Under the pieces are notes generated by a model, which searched no databases, was not told the DNA's origin, and worked only from the letters and a program-made list of their open reading frames with translations. A DNA stretch of 5,166 nt from JACROF01 sp964598995. Its GTDB lineage: Bacteria > Patescibacteriota > Microgenomatia > Levybacterales > UBA12049. A program made the translations under genes and the position numbers. Location of the stretch: NCBI GenBank assembly GCA_964598995.1, contig CAZRDR010000083.1, positions 1 through 5,166 of the forward strand. The letters are read 5' to 3'. Positions within the stretch are counted from its first letter, which is position 1; the number at the start of each line of letters is the position of its first letter. Of this stretch, positions 1 to 5,166 are shown in pieces.

Positions 1-1
1 G

Positions 2-193
2 GTGATCGCTGCGCAGGGATTCGACTGGGCGACTGCACCGGCACTTTTTCTGAAATGGAAATTTCCTCCTTTTAGCACTGCTTACTGGCTTCAAGGGACT
101 TTCGATCATCGACTCGATAGGCCTCTCGGGGTCATCTTACAAATAATCGTCTTAATCGCCTTCCTCTTTATTGCAAAAATCAGTCTTGTCTGA
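2..193 (+). CDS. C-terminal end of an unrecognised membrane protein (partial)
   Basis: The frame is open from the left edge to a TGA at 191-193 and gives at least 63 residues. A GTG at bases 2-4 could be a start, but no upstream sequence is available to judge it, so I treat this as the 3' end of a longer gene. The visible part has an aromatic, amphipathic stretch (residues 7-32, many F, W and Y) and then a charged turn (FDHRLDR, residues 34-40). It ends in one strongly hydrophobic helix (about 43-58) with a short tail, as in the last transmembrane segment of a polytopic protein. I do not recognise the family. A polyprenyl-sugar glycosyltransferase or transporter would fit such an ending, but this is speculation. 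It lies 12 bases upstream of the next gene on the same strand, so the two are probably cotranscribed. Confidence 0.6.
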   Translation: MIAAQGFDWATAPALFLKWKFPPFSTAYWLQGTFDHRLDRPLGVILQIIVLIAFLFIAKISLV

Positions 194-205
194 AATACTT
201 AAGGT

Positions 206-985
206 ATGCCCAGGCCCACTCGCCCACATCACTTCGTAACGCGAAATGCCATGATCATGGGATTCATCTTCCTGATTACCCTACTTATCGCAATTGGTGG
301 TTATGTTTTCCTTCTTTTCAAATCACATAACTCAGAGTTTGTATCAGTACATGTCAAAGGCGGTACAGTATCTTATCCCAAAAATAGTCCTCTATTTAAG
401 ACTCTTACTCCTACTCCTCTACCAACATATGCAGAATTCCAGCAAAAATATTCTCCTTTACAGATAGCAGAACTAACAAAGAATTGGACTACCTGTACCA
501 ATACAAAATCTCAATTCTCTATCAAATACCCTTCAAATCAATTAGTAGATTATTTCGCGCAACGAGCACCTTCCGATTCAACGTGTGAAGACTTCGTTTT
601 ACGATCTGAAGCAAATGAAGATCAACTTAACCAAACCACAGATTTTAGAGTCTATGTCTCTCCAGCAGCAACTGAAATAAATCCTGAAGCATTATTTATG
701 AAAAGACAATTTATTTATTACTTTAACCTTGAGCCAAACCAGCGTAAGAATACGGCTATCACTCAGACAAAAATCGGATCACAGAAAGCATACAGACTGG
801 ATATTTGCTGTGGCGCTGAGATGGGAGCAAATTGGGCGAGACTAGAGACTGATGTAATTATCCCAACCGCTAACCATCTCTATGAAATTCAGCTAACGGG
901 TAATGGGCGGAACTCAATGGGTTCAACTTATAAAAATCAAGACATCTATGAACTGATGCTGGCTACGATAAAACTATTTAATTAA
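206..985 (+). CDS. Signal-anchored extracytoplasmic protein of unknown function
   Basis: This 259-residue protein has a short basic N-terminus (R3, R6, R13), then one hydrophobic helix at about residues 16-38. That fits an N-in signal anchor with the rest outside the cell. A linker (39-88) contains the Pro/Thr run TPTPLPT (68-74). The outer domain (about 90-259) begins with NWTTCTNTKSQFSIKYPS (93-110). This resembles the 'YTN..YGFSFKYPS.W' opening of PsbP-like or uncharacterised secreted domains common in Microgenomates genomes; the resemblance is from memory, not a search. Cysteines at 97, 127, 201 and 202 all lie in the outer domain and could form disulfides. No catalytic motif is evident and no lipobox is seen. 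The ATG at 206 is preceded by AAGG at 201-204, only one base away and too close for a normal ribosome site. ATGs at 251 and 257 are alternatives that keep the membrane helix. The gene is richer in A/T codons than its neighbours. Its end overlaps the end of topA by 8 bases. Confidence 0.8.
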   Translation: MPRPTRPHHFVTRNAMIMGFIFLITLLIAIGGYVFLLFKSHNSEFVSVHVKGGTVSYPKNSPLFKTLTPTPLPTYAEFQQKYSPLQIAELTKNWTTCTNTKSQFSIKYPSNQLVDYFAQRAPSDSTCEDFVLRSEANEDQLNQTTDFRVYVSPAATEINPEALFMKRQFIYYFNLEPNQRKNTAITQTKIGSQKAYRLDICCGAEMGANWARLETDVIIPTANHLYEIQLTGNGRNSMGSTYKNQDIYELMLATIKLFN

Positions 986-3038
986 CGGCTGGAGCTTCTA
1001 ACGATTTTGGAGTTTTAATATCCTCTAACTTCCAAGCTGCGAAGGTACATTTCGGATAATTACTGCAGCCGTAAAATTTGCGCCCTTTGCGTGTTTTCTT
1101 CACGACAATCTTACCCCCGTCTTTCGGACATGGGAGCTGTGTCTCCTCGACAAATGGTTTGGTAAATTTACATTCAGGGAAGGTACTACACGAGATAAAT
1201 TTGCCGAAACGTCCGGTACGGATGACGAGGTCTGACCCACAGTCTGGACATTTCTCACCAATTGTTTCGGTAGCGATTTTGACGCGTTCAGCTCCTTTGA
1301 CATCGACCAATTTTTTAGAGAATGGTGTATAAAAATCCTTCATCATACTCACCCATTCTTTTTCGCCACTCGCAATTTGATCCAACTCGTCCTCCATTTC
1401 TGCCGTAAAAGGGATGTCATCGATATCTTCAAAGTTTTTGACTAAAAAGTCATTAACTGCAATTCCGACTGAGGTTGCTTCGAACCGCTTCTCCACACGC
1501 TCGACATAGGCTCGATCGACCAGTGTTGAAATAATTGAGGCATAGGTTGATGGTCGGCCGATACCTTTTTCCTCCAAAGTTGCGATAATAGAGGCATCGT
1601 TATAGCGAGGTGGTGCAGGTGTTTCGTGCTCCTGACTTACGACTTTTTTGGTAGCGACATCCTCACCGACGGTGAACTGCGGCAGCTTTTTATCGGCTAA
1701 GGCCTGCGGATTTATCTTAAGGAACCCATCAAAGACTAACACTGATCCGGTGGCTTTAAAGCGATACTTCTTATCAGGCGTGTTTTCTGCATAGACAGTT
1801 GTTGACTGGATGAGAGCATCAGCCATCTGGGATCCGACAGCCCGCCGCCAGATTAATTCATAGAGTTTGAGACAGTCCTTGCCAAGTGTTGAGTCGACTG
1901 CTTTTGCCTGTGGACCAGTCAAAGGACCAAATTTAGTCGGACGGATCGCTTCATGTGCTTCCTGAGCGGATTTTTGTTTGGTGAGATAGAGACGAGGCTT
2001 GTCTGGCACATACCTCTCACCATATTCTTTTTGGACGAACTCTCTGATCTGATTAATAGCAACTGGTGAAAGGTTGGTCGAGTCGGTTCTGTGATAGGTA
2101 ATAAAACCTTCCTCATAGAGCTTCTGGGCAAGACTCATCGTGCGCTTACCTGAAAAACTATATCTGCGTGAGGCATCCTGCTGCAGCGTTGAGGTAGTAA
2201 AGGGTGCGTATGGACTGCGTTTCGCTTGTTTTTCATTGACATCGCTAATAACAAATGTTTTTTGCTTAATATCCTCAACTATACTCTCTGCTTTATCTTT
2301 GGTATCAATTACAGTCTTACTAATAGTGTATTTGCCATCATATAGGTCGAACGACTGTGAGACTTCTATCTTTTTCTGGTCTATCTCGACGAGTTCAAAC
2401 TCGACATCGAGCTTGTCACCAGTCTTTTTCGTCATGACGGCGTGAATCGTAAAGTATGGTTCTTTCTGGAATTTCTCGATTTCTTTTTCGCGTTCGACGA
2501 TGAGACGTAACGCGACACTCTGCACGCGTCCTGCAGATAGCCCACGACGAACTTTTTGCCATAAGAGTGGTGACAATTTATAACCGACCAAACGATCAAG
2601 TACACGCCTAGCGGTCTGTGCATCGACTAAGTTGTAATCCACATCTCGCGAATGACCGAAAGCTTCTTTGATGGCTGCCTCAGTAATTTCATGGAAAACA
2701 ACACGAGCAAATTTATCCTTTGCTTTCCCTGTAGATGTCTTTCCACTTAATACTTCTTTAATATTGGCGGCGATTACTTCTCCTTCACGATCAGGGTCTG
2801 TGGCGAGGATGATTCGCTCGGCATCTTTAGCAGCCGCTTTTAATTCACTGATTAACTTTTTCTTATCGCCAATTACTTGAAGTTCAGGTGTAAACCCATT
2901 CTCGACATCAACTCCTAGTGTACTCTTCGGCAGATCCATAATATGACCCATCGAGTACTTAATAAGGTAGTCATCGCCTAAATATCGACTGATAGTTCGC
3001 GCTTTGGTTGGTGATTCAACAATTACTAAATTTTTCAT
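978..3038 (-). CDS. topA: Type IA DNA topoisomerase I
   Basis: TopA relaxes negatively supercoiled DNA by transient single-strand cleavage through a 5'-phosphotyrosine. The 686-residue protein is close in length to Gram-positive TopA and shorter than the 865-residue E. coli enzyme. The N-terminal Toprim domain starts with VIVESPTKA (Glu8) and has the acidic motif DPDREGE (81-87). The hallmarks SAGRVQSVALRLI (168-180), HEAIRPT (362-368), GIGRPSTYASI (492-502) and FTAEMEDELDQIA (544-556) follow. The nucleophile is Tyr315 in ITYHRTDS; E. coli has Met where His316 sits. Two C-terminal zinc ribbons come next: C597/C600/C617/C623, and C637/C658/C664, where the expected second Cys is Asp640 (CPKD). 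I chose the ATG at 3036-3038 because family members begin MKNLVIVESPTKA. A TTG 16 codons upstream is also in frame, but it lies inside a leader hairpin and close to the likely transcription start. A weak GGA is found about 5 bases before the ATG. The gene points the same way as dprA but is separated from it by a GH1 gene on the other strand. Confidence 0.98.
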   Translation of the reverse strand: MKNLVIVESPTKARTISRYLGDDYLIKYSMGHIMDLPKSTLGVDVENGFTPELQVIGDKKKLISELKAAAKDAERIILATDPDREGEVIAANIKEVLSGKTSTGKAKDKFARVVFHEITEAAIKEAFGHSRDVDYNLVDAQTARRVLDRLVGYKLSPLLWQKVRRGLSAGRVQSVALRLIVEREKEIEKFQKEPYFTIHAVMTKKTGDKLDVEFELVEIDQKKIEVSQSFDLYDGKYTISKTVIDTKDKAESIVEDIKQKTFVISDVNEKQAKRSPYAPFTTSTLQQDASRRYSFSGKRTMSLAQKLYEEGFITYHRTDSTNLSPVAINQIREFVQKEYGERYVPDKPRLYLTKQKSAQEAHEAIRPTKFGPLTGPQAKAVDSTLGKDCLKLYELIWRRAVGSQMADALIQSTTVYAENTPDKKYRFKATGSVLVFDGFLKINPQALADKKLPQFTVGEDVATKKVVSQEHETPAPPRYNDASIIATLEEKGIGRPSTYASIISTLVDRAYVERVEKRFEATSVGIAVNDFLVKNFEDIDDIPFTAEMEDELDQIASGEKEWVSMMKDFYTPFSKKLVDVKGAERVKIATETIGEKCPDCGSDLVIRTGRFGKFISCSTFPECKFTKPFVEETQLPCPKDGGKIVVKKTRKGRKFYGCSNYPKCTFAAWKLEDIKTPKSLEAPAVN

Positions 3039-3045
3039 ATTTTCC

Positions 3046-3083
3046 AAAAAAGAAAGATACCCTGGGCCGATTTCAGGTATCTT
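3046..3083 (-). terminator. Intrinsic terminator-like (attenuator-like) hairpin in the topA leader
   Basis: Read on the minus strand, AAGATACCTG (3083-3074) pairs with CAG and GTATCTT (3064-3062 and 3060-3054). This gives a 10-bp stem with one bulged G (3061) and a 9-base loop. The stem is followed at once by TCTTTTTT (3053-3046), the layout of a rho-independent terminator. It ends 7 bases before the topA start codon and directly upstream of the weak GGA. It could be a conditional attenuator of topA, a stop for transcripts running antisense through GH1 from dprA, or a structure affecting ribosome access. Only 4 of the 10 pairs are G-C, so stability is moderate. On the plus strand no T-run follows, so it is directional. 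The structure is seen directly; the function is inferred. Confidence 0.6.
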
Positions 3084-3098
3084 CAAATTGTATTCTCC

Positions 3099-3117
3099 AT
3101 TATACAGGTCGTGTCAA
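3099..3117 (-). promoter_or_regulatory. Probable topA promoter elements
   Basis: On the minus strand there is a perfect TATAAT (3104-3099) with TG directly before it, one base off the extended -10 pattern. A perfect TTGACA (3117-3112) lies only 7 bases upstream, too close to serve as its -35. The spot 17 bases upstream of TATAAT reads ATTTGG, a poor -35. TTGACA may instead pair with TACAAT (3092-3087) across a 19-base spacer. TATAAT would start RNA near 3092, before the leader hairpin. TACAAT would start it near 3080, inside the hairpin stem. Which one is used cannot be told from sequence. Confidence 0.55.
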
Positions 3118-3131
3118 GCAGCCAAATAATA

Positions 3132-3160
3132 ATGACAAAAATGTAGTAATTGAGTATTAT
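3132..3160 (+). promoter_or_regulatory. Probable promoter of the GH1 gene, leaderless arrangement
   Basis: ATGACA (3132-3137) differs from the sigma70-type -35 consensus at one position. It is separated by exactly 17 bases from TATTAT (3155-3160), which differs from the -10 consensus at one position. Transcription would begin about 7 bases downstream, at G3167 or A3168, and the GH1 ATG is at 3168-3170. The mRNA would therefore have essentially no 5' leader, which fits the lack of a Shine-Dalgarno sequence. It also argues against the in-frame TTG at 3150, which lies within the promoter. Confidence 0.6.
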
Positions 3161-3167
3161 AGTTGAG

Positions 3168-4601
3168 ATGAGTGGAATCCTATCTCAAAAACTTCACTTT
3201 CCGCACGACTTCCCTTTTGGCTCTGCTGTTGCTTCATTTCAAGTCGAGAACCCCGATCCGACGCGTTACGCTGATTGGGATAAATTCATCCATGATAATC
3301 CCAGAAAACACATCATCAGACCTGGCGAATACGGTCCTGACTGGTGGGATCTCAATAAAGCCAAACGAGATCTTGATACGATGCATAAAATCGGGACTAC
3401 ATCCCTGCGGCTTAGTCTCGAATGGGCGCGCATCGAACCGCAGCCAGGTGTTTTTAATCCAGACGCCGTCCTCAAGTACAAAGAACTCATTTCGTTTTTA
3501 AAGGAGAAAAACATTACTCCACTCATAACGATTAATCACTTTACTCTCCCGGAATGGCTCCAGGACAAAGGATCATGGGCAAATAAAAGAATAGTTAACG
3601 AATTTGAGAAATACGTTGAATACATGCTCCCTTTCTTTCCTGACAACAAATACTGGATAACGCTTAACGAACCAAATGGTTTAGTCATCTCAGCTTATGC
3701 AACTAACTACTTCCCACCCCAGAAAGGCAATCTGCTAGACTTTTGGAAGGCTCGAGGTAACATGATCGAGGCTCATAAAAGAGCGCATCGACTCATCAAA
3801 TCTCATGATAAAGACTCACAGGTAGGCATCGCCTATGCGCTCATCTGGTATCGTCCAGAGAGTGAAAAAGATCCATTAGAACGAGGCTATACGTATGTCG
3901 TCGATTATGTGAACGCGACCAACTGGATCGTCGCAACGAAGGATACTATGGATTTTATCGGCTGTAATTACTACACTGGCTACTATTTAGACCTTAATCC
4001 GTTGAAATTTAAGCTCACCAATCGTAAAGATTCAGCAGGAATTCCTAAGACAATGTTACTCGGTCAGACCAAAAGACCTGGCGCATATACCTCAGATATG
4101 GGCTGGCCGATCGTGCCAGACTTTTTCCTCTCACTCCTTCGCAGTCTGCATACCTCCTATCACAAACCCATTCTAATTACCGAAAATGGCATCGCTGATG
4201 TGCATGATAAATATCGCGCTTTTTATGTCTTAACCCACTTAGTTGCGATGTGGAAAGCTATGGAGGAAAAAATCCCTATCTTAGGCTACAACTACTGGTC
4301 AACAATCGATAACCTCGAGTGGCTGTATGGCTTTACCAGACACTTTGGACTTATCGGCTATAACGCCCATACCCATGAGCGTCATACGAGACGAAGTATC
4401 GGACTCTATAAAGATATTATCGAGAAAAAAGCTATCGATCTGCCTCATCTCATGCAGGAATATCTGCCTGAGGATCAACGACCCAAAGCTCAACTCCTCA
4501 TCGAGCAGATCCTCACCGCCGGCAAACGTAACCCTCGTATCCGCTACCTGGATACGCCTGAAGAATTACCTGAGACCCAAATTGATTCTATTGGGAAATA
4601 A
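3168..4601 (+). CDS. Glycoside hydrolase family 1 beta-glycosidase
   Basis: GH1 enzymes hydrolyse beta-linked glycosides (glucosides, galactosides, sometimes mannosides) with retention of configuration. This 477-residue protein carries the family signature throughout: FPFGSAVASFQ near the N-terminus (Gln25, glycone contact), RLSLEWARIEP (81-91), and INHFTLPEW (122-130, His124). The acid/base is Glu168 in TLNEP and the nucleophile is Glu339 in ITENG. DFIGCNYY (262-269), YWS (376-378) and DNLEW (381-385) are also present. The Glu384-Trp385 pair points to non-phosphorylated sugars rather than 6-phospho-glycosides. There is no signal peptide, so it should act in the cytoplasm. The segment between VGIAYALIWYRP (219-230) and DFIG (262) is about 32 residues, much shorter than in classical GH1. 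About 55 residues (423-477) follow the usual end of the barrel with no recognised domain. I chose ATG 3168 over the in-frame TTG at 3150 because of promoter placement. The gene lies opposite to dprA and topA and overlaps the dprA end by 14 bases. The exact substrate cannot be told. Confidence 0.94.
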   Translation: MSGILSQKLHFPHDFPFGSAVASFQVENPDPTRYADWDKFIHDNPRKHIIRPGEYGPDWWDLNKAKRDLDTMHKIGTTSLRLSLEWARIEPQPGVFNPDAVLKYKELISFLKEKNITPLITINHFTLPEWLQDKGSWANKRIVNEFEKYVEYMLPFFPDNKYWITLNEPNGLVISAYATNYFPPQKGNLLDFWKARGNMIEAHKRAHRLIKSHDKDSQVGIAYALIWYRPESEKDPLERGYTYVVDYVNATNWIVATKDTMDFIGCNYYTGYYLDLNPLKFKLTNRKDSAGIPKTMLLGQTKRPGAYTSDMGWPIVPDFFLSLLRSLHTSYHKPILITENGIADVHDKYRAFYVLTHLVAMWKAMEEKIPILGYNYWSTIDNLEWLYGFTRHFGLIGYNAHTHERHTRRSIGLYKDIIEKKAIDLPHLMQEYLPEDQRPKAQLLIEQILTAGKRNPRIRYLDTPEELPETQIDSIGK

Positions 4602-5166
4602 TATAGTTACCGCTATCTGAAAGCGAAATATACCCCTTCATTTCCATCAGTGAAAGGAGCATATTGAGTTGAGCTGTCTCAAAGCCTAACCTCTGCCGCA
4701 AGTCGTCAAATGACTGTTCTTCATCTTGTAGAGCAGTAATTATTTTCTCTTCCTCTGGTGAGTCACCTTTAATTTTTTTTATACGAGATACGGCAATCCC
4801 TGGCTTTGCACCAAATTCACTTAGGATATCTGAACTAGAGAGGACTAAATTCCCCCCTTTTTTAAGTAATTCATTAGAACCTTTAGAAAGTGACGATGTA
4901 ATCGGACCAGGAACAGCAAAGACAGGCCTATTATCTGAAAAGGCATCATGAGCTGTGATGAGTGCGCCACTATCATCAGCTCCTTCGGTTACGACAACTC
5001 CTTTAGATAGTCCTGCGATGATCCTATTACGAGATGGAAATGAGCCTTTGGTAGGCGGCTGACTGAGAGGAAATTCTGAGACGACAGCGCTCCCTTGCTC
5101 GATTATCTTAGTATACAAACTATAGTTCTCCATCGGATTACAGCAGTCGACTCCACAGCCGAGGAC
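4588..5166 (-). CDS. dprA: DNA processing protein DprA/Smf (partial, N-terminus beyond the window)
   Basis: DprA binds incoming single-stranded DNA during natural transformation and helps load RecA onto it. The frame stays open to the right edge, giving 192 visible residues, roughly the C-terminal half. The methionine at 5131-5133 is therefore internal: codons upstream of it read VLGCGVDCCNP, matching the family's 'GCGVDVVYP' motif. The Rossmann-fold core continues with VVSEFP (28-33), FPSRNRIIAGLS (43-54), VVVTEGADDSGALITA (57-72) and VFAVPG (82-87), all diagnostic. A linker (about 117-135) leads to a C-terminal winged-helix domain (about 136-190, starting SPEEEKIITAL), as in many full-length DprA proteins. 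The adjacent cysteines at visible positions 8-9 replace the usual hydrophobic pair. The stop is TAG at 4588-4590, overlapping the end of GH1. In many bacteria the next gene in this direction is topA; here topA follows only after the intervening GH1 gene. Confidence 0.97.
   Translation of the reverse strand, partial: VLGCGVDCCNPMENYSLYTKIIEQGSAVVSEFPLSQPPTKGSFPSRNRIIAGLSKGVVVTEGADDSGALITAHDAFSDNRPVFAVPGPITSSLSKGSNELLKKGGNLVLSSSDILSEFGAKPGIAVSRIKKIKGDSPEEEKIITALQDEEQSFDDLRQRLGFETAQLNMLLSLMEMKGYISLSDSGNYIISQ

Noticed and set aside
249..260. Perfect 12-base palindrome CCATGATCATGG in the start of the 206-985 gene
   Set aside because: It lies within codons 15-18 (Ala-Met-Ile-Met), is a single copy, and has no partner site or T-run. 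A chance result of codon choice is the simplest reading.
1078..1332. Open frames opposite or within topA (also 2140-2445, 2668-2880 on +, and 1100-1303, 1919-2131, 2432-2623 on -)
   Set aside because: They overlap the well-supported topA gene in other frames, show no recognisable protein features and have no start signals.
1891..1901. GAGTCGACTGC in topA, found inverted at 5143-5153 in dprA
   Set aside because: Both copies are explained by different codons in conserved protein regions (AVDS in TopA, GVDC in DprA). Eleven bases around an 8-base palindrome, more than 3 kb apart, is not convincing as a repeat.
3084..3086. TTG start giving a 702-residue TopA
   Set aside because: The 16 extra residues do not resemble the family N-terminus, which begins MKNLVIVESPTKA. 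The TTG codon abuts the leader hairpin, which would fall in the coding region, and lies only a few bases from the probable transcription start.
3150..3152. TTG start giving a 483-residue GH1
   Set aside because: It lies in the spacer of the likely promoter, would not be on the transcript, and adds nothing conserved. ATG at 3168 is preferred.
4602..4616. Short inverted repeat ATAG..CTAT after the GH1 stop as a terminator
   Set aside because: It has only 4 A/T-rich pairs, no T-run follows, and it lies in dprA coding sequence.
4327..4620. Second + frame and minus frames (4299-4493, 3266-3526) within GH1
   Set aside because: They are shadows of GH1, which is conserved across its whole length including both catalytic motifs.
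5131..5133. ATG as the true start of a short 181-residue DprA
   Set aside because: The frame continues upstream to the window edge and encodes the conserved GCGVD motif, so the gene is cut by the window and is not a shortened protein.

Overview
The window most likely comes from a bacterium of the candidate phyla radiation (Patescibacteria), perhaps a Microgenomates-type lineage. The reasons are a moderate-to-low GC content by eye, very tight gene packing, a dprA/topA locus of bacterial type, a compact glycoside hydrolase family 1 (GH1) enzyme, and a membrane-anchored protein with a Pro/Thr-rich linker and an 'FSIKYPS'-type outer domain. That last architecture is common in these genomes. The lineage is an inference; the gene identities are much firmer. 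TGA is used as a stop at 191-193 and tryptophans are encoded by TGG, so nothing suggests the recoded TGA of Gracilibacteria.

Layout: bases 2-193 (+) are the 3' end of an unrecognised membrane protein. Bases 206-985 (+) encode a 259-residue signal-anchored protein of unknown function. It runs tail-to-tail into topA (3038-978, -), a complete type IA DNA topoisomerase, with an 8-base overlap. A divergent control region of about 130 bases (3039-3167) follows, then a complete GH1 beta-glycosidase (3168-4601, +). The GH1 gene ends tail-to-tail, with a 14-base overlap, in dprA (5166-4588, -), whose N-terminal part lies beyond the right edge.

dprA and topA point the same way and are direct neighbours in many bacteria (for example smf-topA in Bacillus). 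Here a GH1 gene on the opposite strand sits exactly between them, so topA can no longer simply be cotranscribed with dprA and needs its own promoter. The control region shows this: a TATAAT element for topA on the minus strand and a good promoter for GH1 on the plus strand. The GH1 promoter is placed so that transcription would start at or next to the ATG, giving a leaderless mRNA. The topA leader carries a hairpin followed by a T-rich tract just before the start codon. It looks like an intrinsic terminator or attenuator and is the most interesting regulatory signal in the window.

Functionally, TopA (relaxation of negative supercoils) and DprA (loading of RecA on incoming single-stranded DNA during transformation) are DNA-handling proteins. 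GH1 is a cytoplasmic sugar-releasing enzyme unrelated to them. No RNA gene, CRISPR array, insertion sequence or clear mobile-element remnant was seen. No stretch longer than about 130 bases lacks a gene.
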